Source: Cohnella rhizoplanae
GTDB taxonomy: Bacteria; Bacillota; Bacilli; Paenibacillales; Paenibacillaceae
NCBI RefSeq assembly: GCF_948329515.1
Contig: NZ_CAOJCN010000002.1
Coordinates: 59,730-123,729 of the forward strand
DNA length: 64,000 nucleotides
Reading direction: 5' to 3'
Both the position numbers and the translations under genes were made by a program. This document shows, piece by piece, positions 16,901-26,553 of this stretch (positions are counted from its first letter, which is position 1; each line of letters opens with the position of its first letter). The notes beneath the pieces were generated by a model. The model saw nothing but the letters and a program-made list of their open reading frames with translations, was not told where the DNA came from and ran no database searches.

Positions 16901-18220
16901 ATGAGGCGCCTGTTCATATCCAGCTTTACGCTTAATATCGCAGTCATGGCGCTTAACATCGTTACCGGCATCATGATGGCAAGATGGCTCGGGCCGTATG
17001 CGAGGGGGGAATTCGCCGCGGCTACCCGCTGGACGATGCTGCTGATCGGCCTGTTCGCCGTCGGCCTGCCCGGGGCCATGATCTACCTGGGCAAGCAGTA
17101 CAGGGAGCGCCAGCGGGAGCTGCTCGGCGCTTATCTGGCGCTGGGCCTCAGCATAGGCATACTCGGATTGATCGTCGGCGAACTGGCGCTGCCCTTGCTG
17201 TTGAACGGAGCCTCGGAGAGCGTGCTCGCATACGCGAGAATCGCCATGCTCTGCCTTCCGTTCGCCGTGTTGACGGACGGCCTCATCGGAGCGCTGCAGA
17301 GCCGCGATCAGTTCCGGAAGGTGCTCGCGCTTCGCGTGCTCAGCCCGCTCGGCCAGATTGCCGTCATCGGCGCGCTCGAGGCCGCCGGCAGGCTGACCGT
17401 CTCGGGTCTGATTTGGTACAATACGGTCCTTTGGGGCGGATTGACTTTCGCTCTTACGATCGCGTGGGTCGTCCGGACCATACGCCCTTCGCTGGCGGGC
17501 TTCCGCAGGCAAGCCAAGGATCTGACGTCCAACGGCTTCAAGATATTCGGAGGCTCGCTCGTCGCCATATTCGGCGGGAATCTGGATCAGCTCGTGCTCT
17601 CGCTCGCCCTGTCGCCTTACTCGCTGGGCCTGTACGCGGTGGCGTCGAGCGTAGGCGGCTTGCTGCCGTCCATCGTATTCGGCGCGCTCGGCGTATTCCT
17701 ATGGCCTAAGTTGATGGACCTGAGCACTGAACAACGCCAGCGCAAGGTGGAGAGCATACACGCCAGATTGTTTTACGGCAGCACTGCGGTTACGGCCGCG
17801 GGCGCCGCGCTTCTTCCCTTTGCGCTGCCGCTGCTCTACGGCCGCGAGTACGAGCCCGCCGTCTGGATGGGCCTTTTGTTGTTGGCAGGATCGCCGCTTC
17901 GGATCGGCAGCGCGGTTCTCATTAACTATCTCAACACGGCGGGCAAGTTCCACGCCGTAACGCTCTCGGAGATCGCCAGCTTGTCCGCCGGATTCATCGT
18001 GATGCTGACCCTGCTCCCCGTCTCCGGCGGAATGTCCGCGGCGATCGGCATGCTGGCCGCTTCCGCGGTCAAATGGCTGTACGCGGCCATCGTAGCCGTC
18101 CGCAGCGGTTTGTCCGTAGCGTCATTGTTCAAGCCCGACGCCGGGATGCTGCGCTTATCACGTATCCGTGCAAGGGTCAGACCGGCTGCGGAGACCGGTA
18201 CAGAGGGTCGAGTCCAATGA
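16901..18220 (+). CDS. Polysaccharide flippase (Wzx/MATE-like)
   Basis: About 439 residues with roughly twelve hydrophobic segments. The N-terminus NIVTGIMMARWLGPYARGEF is the usual first helix and L-G-x-x-x-R-G-E turn of Wzx flippases. It should move lipid-linked repeat units across the membrane for the Wzy-type enzyme. ATG 16901 has AAAGGGGAAGG upstream; an in-frame ATG at 16868 would overlap the previous stop in the ATGA pattern of this operon and is also possible. The stop is shared with the next start. Confidence 0.9.
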   Translation: MRRLFISSFTLNIAVMALNIVTGIMMARWLGPYARGEFAAATRWTMLLIGLFAVGLPGAMIYLGKQYRERQRELLGAYLALGLSIGILGLIVGELALPLLLNGASESVLAYARIAMLCLPFAVLTDGLIGALQSRDQFRKVLALRVLSPLGQIAVIGALEAAGRLTVSGLIWYNTVLWGGLTFALTIAWVVRTIRPSLAGFRRQAKDLTSNGFKIFGGSLVAIFGGNLDQLVLSLALSPYSLGLYAVASSVGGLLPSIVFGALGVFLWPKLMDLSTEQRQRKVESIHARLFYGSTAVTAAGAALLPFALPLLYGREYEPAVWMGLLLLAGSPLRIGSAVLINYLNTAGKFHAVTLSEIASLSAGFIVMLTLLPVSGGMSAAIGMLAASAVKWLYAAIVAVRSGLSVASLFKPDAGMLRLSRIRARVRPAAETGTEGRVQ

Positions 18221-19200
18221 ATAATGAGGTGTATAGCGTGCATCGAGTAACCGTCGTCGTCCCGTCGTACAAGCGCCCCGGCGATTTGTCGCGCTGCCTG
18301 GAGGGACTTGACCGCCAGCAATACCCGCACTTCGACATCGTGATCGTGGCCAGGAATACCGACGAGGAAACGAAAGCCCTCGCCGCGCAGTGGCTGGCGT
18401 CCCCCGCCGACTACGGCAAGTCGGTTGCGGAGGTGTCCGAGACCGGCGTGCTCGCGGCGATGCGGGCAGGGACGGATGCGGCGGCAGGGGATATCGTCGC
18501 CTTCACTGACGATGACGCGGTGCCGCGACCTGACTGGCTGGCGAAGCTGGTCCGCCATTACGAGGATCCTCGCGTGGGCGGAGCCGGAGGAAGGGACGTC
18601 CAGCCGGGCGTACCGGTCAAGCCGGGATGCGCCGTCGGCATCGTGACCTGGTACGGCAAGCTGATCGGCAACCATCACGTGGGCGACGGTCCCTCGCGGG
18701 AAGCGGACGTACTGAAAGGCGTGAACATGTCGTTCCGCAAGCCGCTGGCCATATTCCCGCGCGGCCTGAGGGGAACCGGGGCGCAGGTTCACTTCGAGGT
18801 CCATATGTGCCTGCGGGCAAGGCGTCTGGGCTATACGCTCGTCTACGATCCGGACGCCGTCGTCGATCATTACCCGGCGGCCCGCTTCGACGAGGATCAG
18901 CGCGGCAAGGCCGTACCGGAGGCGACGGCCAACGCGGCTTATAACCTGCAGCTCGGCATACTCGGACGGGGCGGGCCGTTCAGGGCGGCCGCCCGGCTCG
19001 CATATGCTGCGCTGGCAGGCGACCGGACCGCGCCGGGGCTAATACGGCTGGCGGCGGCATGGCTGCGCGGCGAGCGCGCGGTCGTATCTTCCTTTTTTCC
19101 GGGACAGCGGGGTTATTGGCAGGGCTTGAGCCATTGGCTGCGCCGGCCCGAACGCGATGAGCGCCATTCGGCAAACGTAGGGATGGGTGATCCGGTTTGA
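18217..19200 (+). CDS. GT2-family glycosyltransferase
   Basis: 327 residues of GT-A fold. VTVVVPSYKRPGDLSRCLEGL opens the nucleotide-binding domain, and AFTDDDAVPRPDWL carries the D-x-D-like metal site. FEVHMCLRARRLGY is the acceptor region common to processive-like GT2 enzymes. It is the only GT2 enzyme in a locus otherwise made of GT4 enzymes. Start and stop overlap the neighbours by four bases (ATGA and TTGA), which fixes the ATG at 18217. Confidence 0.9.
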   Translation: MNNEVYSVHRVTVVVPSYKRPGDLSRCLEGLDRQQYPHFDIVIVARNTDEETKALAAQWLASPADYGKSVAEVSETGVLAAMRAGTDAAAGDIVAFTDDDAVPRPDWLAKLVRHYEDPRVGGAGGRDVQPGVPVKPGCAVGIVTWYGKLIGNHHVGDGPSREADVLKGVNMSFRKPLAIFPRGLRGTGAQVHFEVHMCLRARRLGYTLVYDPDAVVDHYPAARFDEDQRGKAVPEATANAAYNLQLGILGRGGPFRAAARLAYAALAGDRTAPGLIRLAAAWLRGERAVVSSFFPGQRGYWQGLSHWLRRPERDERHSANVGMGDPV

Positions 19201-20384
19201 ACATTTTGCAGATCGCGGACCATTTCGGTCCGACAGGCGGGCTGGAGAGGTTTATTTACGAATTCACGAAGCGCCTGAACGATCGGGGCATCGCCACGAC
19301 CGTCGTCGTGCAGGATCTGGACGACCGCCACGATTGGGGGGCGGATCGCATCGACGTCCGTTGCCTGCATGCCGACGACCGGGAAGGCTGGGACGCGCTT
19401 GCGATGCGCATGCGGCCCGACTTGATCGTATGGCACGCAGGACCCGAAACGGCCAAAATCGCGGAATATCTGTCGGCGCATGCGCCGGTGGCCGCCACCG
19501 TGCATCGGCCGCTGTGTCCGTCCGGCGCGCGGCTTTTCAGGGACACGGACGAGATATGCGTCCATCCCACCGGCGCGAATTGCCTGATCCGCTGGTACGC
19601 GCGCAAGTGCGGCACGGATATCTCCCCGCTCGAGGCGCTGCGGGCGCTGAAGCGGAGCGGCGGATTAATCGGCGCGCTTCGGCGCAGCGACCGCGTATAC
19701 GCGGTGAGCCGGTCGATGAGCGATTTTTTGGCGCTTGAAGGGATCGACCCGGTCCGGCTGCGGGTGATCGACAACTCGTTCGGAGGCGGCGGCGCCGCGG
19801 ATTATCCGCCGCTGAGCCCGCTCCAAGGCAAAGAGGAGCTGGAGCTGCTGTACGTCGGCAGAATCAATTACACCAAGGGCGTGCAATATTTGCTTAGAGC
19901 GGTCCGGAAGCTATTGGACGGCGGCCAGCGCGTTCGGGCCACGATCGTAGGGGATGGCTGGTATGTCGACAAGATGCGCGAGCTTGCGGCCGGGCTGGGG
20001 CTCGCGCGCGAGGTCCGCTTTACCGGGCATGTCCACGGCTCCGCGATCGACGCCTATTACGACCGCTCCGACATCCTCGTGGTGCCGTCGATCTGGCCGG
20101 AGCCGGCCGGACTCGTTGTGCCGGAGGCCAGGCGCAGAGGCAAGCCGGTCGTCGTCTTCGACGCGGGCGGGCTCGCCGAATGGCGTTCCTACATGGACGG
20201 CGTCTATGCCGCGAGGCACGCCGATGTGCAGGACCTGGCGGCCAAGATTATCGAAGCGGCGAAGGACGGCTCTTATAAAGAAGAACGCAGCCGGGACAAA
20301 TCCAATACATCGGCGCGAATCGACCTGGTCGAGGATCTGCTGGCGATGAGCATCGATATTCGAAAGGAGGCGGCCGGCCGATGA
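19197..20384 (+). CDS. GT4-family glycosyltransferase
   Basis: 395 residues starting at a TTG that overlaps the previous stop (TTGA). [19 protein letters not shown] is the acceptor-domain glycine loop. The donor domain has [18 protein letters not shown] and [23 protein letters not shown] Cys-containing insert ([24 protein letters not shown]) between the domains is typical of a subset of Firmicute capsule transferases. Specificity is unknown. Confidence 0.88.
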   Translation: MNILQIADHFGPTGGLERFIYEFTKRLNDRGIATTVVVQDLDDRHDWGADRIDVRCLHADDREGWDALAMRMRPDLIVWHAGPETAKIAEYLSAHAPVAATVHRPLCPSGARLFRDTDEICVHPTGANCLIRWYARKCGTDISPLEALRALKRSGGLIGALRRSDRVYAVSRSMSDFLALEGIDPVRLRVIDNSFGGGGAADYPPLSPLQGKEELELLYVGRINYTKGVQYLLRAVRKLLDGGQRVRATIVGDGWYVDKMRELAAGLGLAREVRFTGHVHGSAIDAYYDRSDILVVPSIWPEPAGLVVPEARRRGKPVVVFDAGGLAEWRSYMDGVYAARHADVQDLAAKIIEAAKDGSYKEERSRDKSNTSARIDLVEDLLAMSIDIRKEAAGR

Positions 20385-21559
20385 ATTTACCGATATACGC
20401 CGGAAGTTCTTCGGGCTTCGGCGAAGGCGGTCTCGGCGGACATCTGGGCTTCATCCAGAGAGCCGCAAGCGCCGCCGGCCGGCCGATTCATATTTTATGC
20501 CGGGGCGAAGCGGACGCTCTGCCGCGCGAGCGTTACGATTCCGTTCCTTCGCCCAGGTGGGCGTCCGCGCTGAAGTATACGCCGCTCAGGTGGTCTCCTG
20601 CGCTTCAGACCAGTCTGACCGGCCGTCAATTCGACAGTCTGGCGGCAGACCGTCTGCCCGATCGTCCGATCGTCTATCACAGCTTCCCCGGGTTTGCCGA
20701 AGCCTCCTTCCGCAAGGTGAAGCGATGGGGGGGCATCACCGTGCTGGAGGCCGCGACGACGCACGCCGATCATGTCTACGGCGTGACCGAGGCCGAGCAC
20801 AGACGTTACCGGATGGGCGGATCTCCGTTCTCCAGGCAGTGGGTGCGCAAGGTGCGGAGAGAATACGAGCTGGCAGATTATATATCGATCGCCTCGGAGC
20901 TTCAACGGAGGAGCTTCATCAGTCGGGGATTCCCGCCCGAGAAGCTGCTCTACGCGCCGCTCGGGATCGATACCGCGAGATTTGCGGGCCCCGGCCCGGA
21001 GACCAGGCGGAGGGAAAAGGGAGCGAAGTTCCGCGTCGTGCAGGTCGGACAGATCACGCTCCGCAAAGGCTTTATTTATCTGCTGGAAGCGGTCCGCCGG
21101 CTGGACGATCCGGAGATCGAAGTCGTGCTCCTGGGCGGCATCGGCTGGCGGGCGATACGAGATACGATCGACCGCTACAGGCGGCTGGGCATCGAGATTC
21201 GTCAAGCGGGAGGCGACCCGCTGCCCGCGCTGCGCGAAGCGCATCTATACGTTCACGCGTCCGTCGAAGACGGCTTCGGACTGGCGCCGCTCGAGGCGAT
21301 GGCGACCGGCTTGCCGGCGATCGTGACGGATCAGACGGGGATGCAGGATCTCATCGACCACGGCCGAGACGGCTTGATCGTGCCGAGCCGCGATCCGTCC
21401 AGCCTTGCGGAGGCGATCTCCAGGCTCAAGGGGGACGAGGCTTTGCGGGCGTCGATGGGCGAGGCTGCGGCGGCGAAGGCCAGGCGCTACGATGCGGAGC
21501 TTGCCGCGAGACGTTACGCGGATGCTATGCGGCCTGCATGGGAGGCGGCGCCATGCTGA
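20381..21559 (+). CDS. GT4-family glycosyltransferase
   Basis: 392 residues. The start [22 protein letters not shown] differs from the common GGxE loop, but the C-terminal half has [17 protein letters not shown] and [20 protein letters not shown], which are standard GT4 donor-site motifs. ATG 20381 lies behind AAAGGAGGCGG and overlaps the preceding stop as ATGA. Specificity is unknown. Confidence 0.88.
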   Translation: MNLPIYAGSSSGFGEGGLGGHLGFIQRAASAAGRPIHILCRGEADALPRERYDSVPSPRWASALKYTPLRWSPALQTSLTGRQFDSLAADRLPDRPIVYHSFPGFAEASFRKVKRWGGITVLEAATTHADHVYGVTEAEHRRYRMGGSPFSRQWVRKVRREYELADYISIASELQRRSFISRGFPPEKLLYAPLGIDTARFAGPGPETRRREKGAKFRVVQVGQITLRKGFIYLLEAVRRLDDPEIEVVLLGGIGWRAIRDTIDRYRRLGIEIRQAGGDPLPALREAHLYVHASVEDGFGLAPLEAMATGLPAIVTDQTGMQDLIDHGRDGLIVPSRDPSSLAEAISRLKGDEALRASMGEAAAAKARRYDAELAARRYADAMRPAWEAAPC

Positions 21560-22233
21560 TGCGTTCAATGAAGATTTCACTCGCCCGCAGGATGCATCGC
21601 TGGATCCGGTTCATCCAGTATTGGACCGTGCAGCGGGAAGGCGCGGACGCGGATCCGACCGTTACGATCGAGAGCGGGAGCCGGATCCATCCGGACGTAA
21701 CCATAGGGCGGCATACGTACGTCGGCCATAACGTGCACGCGGACGCCGGCACGATCGGCGCCTTTTGCTCGATCTCGTGGAACGTAACCATCGGCGCGGA
21801 CGAACATCCGCTGACCGGCGTATCCAGGCACCCGTTCTGGTACGCGCCGGATCATCGGGGACTGCGGGCCAGCGAACGAAGGTGGAGCCAGGTCAAACCG
21901 GCTCCGGTCATCGGCAACGACGTCTGGATCGGAGCGGGAGCGACCATATTGCGAGGGGCGGTCATCGAAGACGGGGCGGTCGTGGCCGCCGGCGCGCTCG
22001 TCACGGGCCGCGTGCCGGCGTACGCCGTCGTCGGCGGCGTGCCGGCGAGAGTGATCCGTTATTTGTTCGACGAGAAGACGGCCGGACAGCTTCGCGAGAC
22101 GCGCTGGTGGGAGTGGGATACCGGCAGACTGCAGGCGATGGCCCCATTATTCGGCGATCCGGAGGCTTTTCTGCAACGCTGCGTGCGCTCGCCCGAAGCC
22201 GGCGACGCCAGGCCGGGGGGCAAGGCCATATGA
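21553..22233 (+). CDS. Left-handed beta-helix acyltransferase, copy 1
   Basis: 226 residues with hexapeptide repeats. [17 protein letters not shown] and [16 protein letters not shown] are the final coils, preceded by the loop [15 protein letters not shown] that supplies the catalytic His in CatB/VatD-type acetyltransferases. It probably acetylates a sugar of the repeat unit. ATG 21553 is seven bases behind GGAGG and overlaps the previous gene. The following gene is a clear paralogue, so the pair arose by tandem duplication. Confidence 0.87.
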   Translation: MLMRSMKISLARRMHRWIRFIQYWTVQREGADADPTVTIESGSRIHPDVTIGRHTYVGHNVHADAGTIGAFCSISWNVTIGADEHPLTGVSRHPFWYAPDHRGLRASERRWSQVKPAPVIGNDVWIGAGATILRGAVIEDGAVVAAGALVTGRVPAYAVVGGVPARVIRYLFDEKTAGQLRETRWWEWDTGRLQAMAPLFGDPEAFLQRCVRSPEAGDARPGGKAI

Positions 22234-22946
22234 GCGGAGGCATGAAGCGCCGCGCAGCGTTGGCCCTGAGCAGATTCCTCCAATACTGGAGCGCCCGGGC
22301 CGTGCAGGAGCAGCCGTTGATTCACGAGACCGCGCTTATTTTGCAGTCGGCGAGGGTGTCGCCGGAAGCGTCCGTGGGAAGGTACAGTTACGTCCGCGGA
22401 GGCGCCTTGATCGATGCCGGGAGGATCGGCGCTTTTTGCTCCATCGGGCCTCACGTTCTCATCGGGGGAGACGATCATCCGCTGGATGCCGTGTCCACGC
22501 ATCCGTTCTGGTATGCACGGGACGGACTCACGCTTCCCCGGCAAGATTCGGCGGCGGCCGGGTGGCGGCAGCCCAAGGAAGCGCCGGTCATCGGCAACGA
22601 CGTCTGGATCGGCGCCGGCGCCCAGGTGCTGCGGGGCGCGGTCGTCGAAGACGGCGCGGTCATCGGCGCGGGGGCGATCGTGACGGGGCGGGTGGCGGCT
22701 TACGGAATCGCGGTCGGCATGCCGGCCAAGGTCGTGAGGTACCGCTTCGACGCCGAGACGAGGGAACGGCTGCTTCAATCCCGCTGGTGGGAGAAGGAGG
22801 CGGAAGAGATCGCGCGCTTGCGGCCCCTGTTCGCCGATCCGCAGGCTTTTTTGGCTGCGCTGGAGAAGGACGCCCGCAATGAAGACGCTGATGCCGCTGA
22901 AGGGACAGGATTAGAGACGGCTGCGAAAAAGGGGGAAGCGGTATGA
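22230..22946 (+). CDS. Left-handed beta-helix acyltransferase, copy 2
   Basis: 238 residues, a paralogue of the gene just upstream. It shares the N-terminal R-F-x-Q-Y-W segment, the [15 protein letters not shown] loop and the [17 protein letters not shown] coil. Divergence in the loop around residue 110 and in the C-terminal tail suggests a different sugar or position is acylated. It overlaps both neighbours by four bases. Acetyl is the likeliest group, by family. Confidence 0.87.
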   Translation: MSGGMKRRAALALSRFLQYWSARAVQEQPLIHETALILQSARVSPEASVGRYSYVRGGALIDAGRIGAFCSIGPHVLIGGDDHPLDAVSTHPFWYARDGLTLPRQDSAAAGWRQPKEAPVIGNDVWIGAGAQVLRGAVVEDGAVIGAGAIVTGRVAAYGIAVGMPAKVVRYRFDAETRERLLQSRWWEKEAEEIARLRPLFADPQAFLAALEKDARNEDADAAEGTGLETAAKKGEAV

Positions 22947-24130
22947 ACATATTGACGACCGGCATGGGATGGATCGACCACGCGCCAGGCGGGTTGAATC
23001 GCTATTTTTCGGACTATTCCAAGGCGATGACCGCGGCGGGACACGATCTGAGAGCGCTCGTTACCGCCGGGGGCGGCCGTCTCACGGCTCCGTCCTACGT
23101 GGAGGCGGTTCCCGGCAGCGGGGAAGGCGCGGGAACCTGGGCGCGCATGCGGGCTTTCCGGCGCGCGGTCGGCAGCGGGACAGGCGGCGCCTGGGTGCCC
23201 GATGTCTACAATCCCCACTTTGCGCTGTATGCTTCCCTAGTCAACAGGGGGGCGCTGTCGCAGGATATACCGATCGTTACGCATTTCCACGGACCGTGGG
23301 CGGAGGAGTCGATGGTCGAGGACCGCGGCGCCTCGCCTGCGCGCCTGCTTCGGTACAGGATGAAAAAGTCGGTCGAAAGCTTGGCATACCGACGCTCGGA
23401 CCGTTTTATCGTCCTAAGCCGGCACTTCGCCCGGGTGCTGGAGCGCGATTACGGCATTCCCGGAGAACGCATCGTCCGTATACCCGGCGCGGTGGACGTC
23501 GAACGTTTCCGGCCCGCCCAAGACATCTCGCGCGTCCGCGCTGAACTCGGCATCCCGGAGGGGCGCAAGGTACTCTTTTGCGTGCGCAGGCTGGTGAGGC
23601 GGATGGGAATCGACAGGCTCATACGGGCGATGGCCGAGGTATCGCCGAGCCATCCGGAGGCGCTGCTCGTCGTTGCAGGCGACGGAGCGATGCGGGGGGA
23701 ACTGGAGCAGCTGGCAGGCAGTCTCGGACTCGGCGCCCAAGTGCGGTTCGTCGGACGCGTATCCAACGAAGATCTGGAGAAATGGTACCAAGCGGCGGAT
23801 TGCAGCGTCGTGCCGACGGTGACGCTGGAGGGATTCGGACTGGTAACGGTAGAGTCCCTGGCCTGCGGAACGCCTGTGTTAGGTACGCCGAACGGCGGCA
23901 CGAAAGAAATACTCGAGCCCTTCGCGCCTTCTCTGCTGTTCGCCGACGACTCCGCTTCGGCGATGGCAAGCACGATCGAGCGCTGGCTGGGCGGCCGCTT
24001 GGCGCTCCCGGCGCGGGAGCAATGCAGAGCGCACGTTCTCGAGCGCTATACGTGGGTCAAAGTAACGGAGCAAGTTACCGAAGTATTCAACGCCGCGACG
24101 TCGTCGCGCAGGAGGAGGTCGGCCAGATGA
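22943..24130 (+). CDS. GT4-family glycosyltransferase
   Basis: 395 residues. [24 protein letters not shown] has the glycine loop followed by N-R-Y, as in several Bacillales capsule transferases. The donor half contains CVRRLVRRMGIDRLIRAM and VTLEGFGLVTVESLACGTPV, in which E-G-F-G and the later Glu form the E-x7-E pair. ATG 22943 overlaps the acyltransferase stop. Sugar specificity is unknown. Confidence 0.88.
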   Translation: MNILTTGMGWIDHAPGGLNRYFSDYSKAMTAAGHDLRALVTAGGGRLTAPSYVEAVPGSGEGAGTWARMRAFRRAVGSGTGGAWVPDVYNPHFALYASLVNRGALSQDIPIVTHFHGPWAEESMVEDRGASPARLLRYRMKKSVESLAYRRSDRFIVLSRHFARVLERDYGIPGERIVRIPGAVDVERFRPAQDISRVRAELGIPEGRKVLFCVRRLVRRMGIDRLIRAMAEVSPSHPEALLVVAGDGAMRGELEQLAGSLGLGAQVRFVGRVSNEDLEKWYQAADCSVVPTVTLEGFGLVTVESLACGTPVLGTPNGGTKEILEPFAPSLLFADDSASAMASTIERWLGGRLALPAREQCRAHVLERYTWVKVTEQVTEVFNAATSSRRRRSAR

Positions 24131-26553
24131 AGGTCGGTTATTACAACCACACTTCCGACGTGAGCGGCGCGGAGATCAGCCTGCTCTCGATGGCCGGCCA
24201 CCTGCGGGAGGACGAAGCGGTCGTGCTGGGGCCGCCCGGCGAGCTGGCAGATCGCGCCCGCGCCGGAGGCATTCAGTATGTGGAGGTGCCCGGCTATCGG
24301 CCACGCATGACGCGCAATCCGCTCAAGCTGATCGGGCATCTGGCGGGCATGGCTGCCGAGGGGAGGCGACTGGCGCGCGCGATCCGCGAGCTCGAGCTGG
24401 ATATCGTGCACGCCAATTCGATACGGGCAGGCCTGATCGTGTCGCTGTTCGCCCGGCCCAAGAAGCTTCCCGTCGTCTGGCATATCCGGGACCATATGCC
24501 GAAAGGCATGCTCGGGCGATTGGTGAGGGCGGTAGCCGCCCGCAGCGCCGCTTCTCTCGTGTGCATCTCCCAGGCGGTGCGGGAAGGAACGGGCGAACTC
24601 GCGCGCCGGCCCGCCCGCAAGTTCGCTGCGGGCAAGGACGGCCGCATGTCCCGGGAGCTCGTCGCCGTGATCCATAACGGCGTTCCGTTGGAACGCGAGG
24701 ACGGAACCGACCGCGCCGCCGAGCACGCCGCGGACCGCGCGCGCATCCGGCGCGAGCTCGGCGCCTCCCCTGGCACCGCCGTCGTGACGATCATCGGCCA
24801 GATCGCGCCATGGAAGCGGCAGGAGGACGCGATCGAAGCGGTCAAGCTGCTACTTGCGCGCGGCCTCGACGTCATGCTGTGGGTGGTCGGCGAGCCGAAG
24901 TTCCGCGAGGAAAACATGGCGTACGCCGAGCGGCTGAGGGCGATGGCGTCCGGTGCCGGGCTGGCGGGGCGCGTCGTATTCACGGGATTCAGAAGCGATA
25001 TCAAGGAGATCTGCCGGGCGGCGGATCTCCTTGTTCTTTGTTCGGACAACGAGCCCTTCGGACGCGTGCTGATCGAGGCCATGGCCGAAGGCATACCCGT
25101 GGTGGGCACGCGGGCGGGCGGCGTAGTCGAGATCGTGACGGAGGGCGAGACCGGATCGCTCTACGAGATCGGCGACGTTCCGGCGCTGGCCGACCGCGTC
25201 GGCGCGCTCGTGACCGATCCGGAGCGCAGGCTGCGGATGGGAAGCGCGGCCTCTCGCCGCGTACGGGAGAACTTCGGCATCTCGTCTACGGTCGCCAAGG
25301 TCGAGGCGCTCTACCGCGCGCTGCGGCCTGCGCGGCCGGCAGGCCCGCGCGTGGCGATCGTCCACGATTACCTGAACCAGATGGGCGGCGCGGAGCGCGT
25401 CGTCTCGTCGCTCCGGCGCATGTACCCCGACGCGCCGATCTTCACGACGATCGCGGATCCGTCCAAGCTGCCGGCGGATCTCCGCGCCGCGGACGTCCGG
25501 ACGACGTGGATGCAGCGCATCCCGGGCGTGCAGAAGCGCTTCAAGCTGTTCTTCTGGCTGTATCCGCTGGCGGTGCGCTCGATGGACCTGACCGGTTACG
25601 ACCTCGTGGTCAGCTCGAGCAGCGCGTATGCCAAAGGGGTCCGCGTGCCCAAGGGCGCCGTCCACGTCTGCTACTGCCATACGCCGATGCGGTTCGCCTG
25701 GAATTTCGACGAATACGTGAAGGGCATGGAGCTGCCCGCCCCGGTGCGGAAGCTGTCCAGCCTCATGGTCGGGCCGCTGCGCCGCTGGGACGCGGCGAAC
25801 TCCGACGGCGTGGACGCGTTCATCGCGAATTCGAGCGTCGTACAGGAGCGGATCCGCGAGCACTACGGCAGGCAGGCCGCGATCGTCCATCCGCCGGTCG
25901 ACACGGAACGGTTCGCCGGCGAGGCGAAGCCTGCGATCCGAACGCAACGCCAACAATCATCCGGAACCAAAAACGGCGTCAAGGCGCGGGCCGCAGCCGG
26001 CGTCGGCGACTACTTCCTCGTCGTATCGCGGCTCGTTTCCTACAAGCGCATCGACCTTGCGGTCGAAGCCTGCTCCCTGCTGGGCGAGCGCCTGATCGTC
26101 GTGGGCGACGGCCCGGACCGCGAGCGGCTGACGCGTCTGGCGAGCCCGAACGTCACCTTCGCCGGCAGACTGCCGGACGAAGAGGTCGAGCGCCTCATGC
26201 GGGGATGCCGCGCGCTCCTGTTCCCGGGGATCGAGGACTTCGGCATTACGCCGCTCGAGGTCAACGCTTGCGGGCGCCCGGTGATCGCCTACCGCGAGGG
26301 CGGCGCGCAGGATACGGTCCGTCAGGGCCTGAACGGCTTGTTTTTCGACAAGCAGACGCGCGAATCGCTCGCCAGGACGCTGCTTGGATTCCATGCGTGG
26401 AACTGGGATGCGGCGCGCATCCGCGAATACGCGGCGAGCTTCGGCGAGGAGCGGTTCGAACGGGAATTCAGGGCGGCCGTGTCTGCGGCGCTGTCCGCAA
26501 GAGAACAGCCGGCGGCGAGTCCGGCGGGCTCCAGAAAGGAAGCGGTCGTATGA
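24127..26553 (+). CDS. Double GT4 glycosyltransferase (two fused enzymes)
   Basis: 808 residues in one frame with two full GT4 units. Unit 1 (about 1-400) has GYYNHTSDVSGAEISLLSM and SDNEPFGRVLIEAMAEG. Unit 2 (about 411-800) starts afresh with RVAIVHDYLNQMGGAERVV and has PGIEDFGITPLEVNACG. Unit 2 resembles WbaZ-type mannosyltransferases, which fits manC directly downstream. Fusion would deliver the product of one reaction to the next. No frameshift or stop separates the halves. Both ends overlap neighbours by four bases. Confidence 0.88.
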   Translation: MKVGYYNHTSDVSGAEISLLSMAGHLREDEAVVLGPPGELADRARAGGIQYVEVPGYRPRMTRNPLKLIGHLAGMAAEGRRLARAIRELELDIVHANSIRAGLIVSLFARPKKLPVVWHIRDHMPKGMLGRLVRAVAARSAASLVCISQAVREGTGELARRPARKFAAGKDGRMSRELVAVIHNGVPLEREDGTDRAAEHAADRARIRRELGASPGTAVVTIIGQIAPWKRQEDAIEAVKLLLARGLDVMLWVVGEPKFREENMAYAERLRAMASGAGLAGRVVFTGFRSDIKEICRAADLLVLCSDNEPFGRVLIEAMAEGIPVVGTRAGGVVEIVTEGETGSLYEIGDVPALADRVGALVTDPERRLRMGSAASRRVRENFGISSTVAKVEALYRALRPARPAGPRVAIVHDYLNQMGGAERVVSSLRRMYPDAPIFTTIADPSKLPADLRAADVRTTWMQRIPGVQKRFKLFFWLYPLAVRSMDLTGYDLVVSSSSAYAKGVRVPKGAVHVCYCHTPMRFAWNFDEYVKGMELPAPVRKLSSLMVGPLRRWDAANSDGVDAFIANSSVVQERIREHYGRQAAIVHPPVDTERFAGEAKPAIRTQRQQSSGTKNGVKARAAAGVGDYFLVVSRLVSYKRIDLAVEACSLLGERLIVVGDGPDRERLTRLASPNVTFAGRLPDEEVERLMRGCRALLFPGIEDFGITPLEVNACGRPVIAYREGGAQDTVRQGLNGLFFDKQTRESLARTLLGFHAWNWDAARIREYAASFGEERFEREFRAAVSAALSAREQPAASPAGSRKEAVV

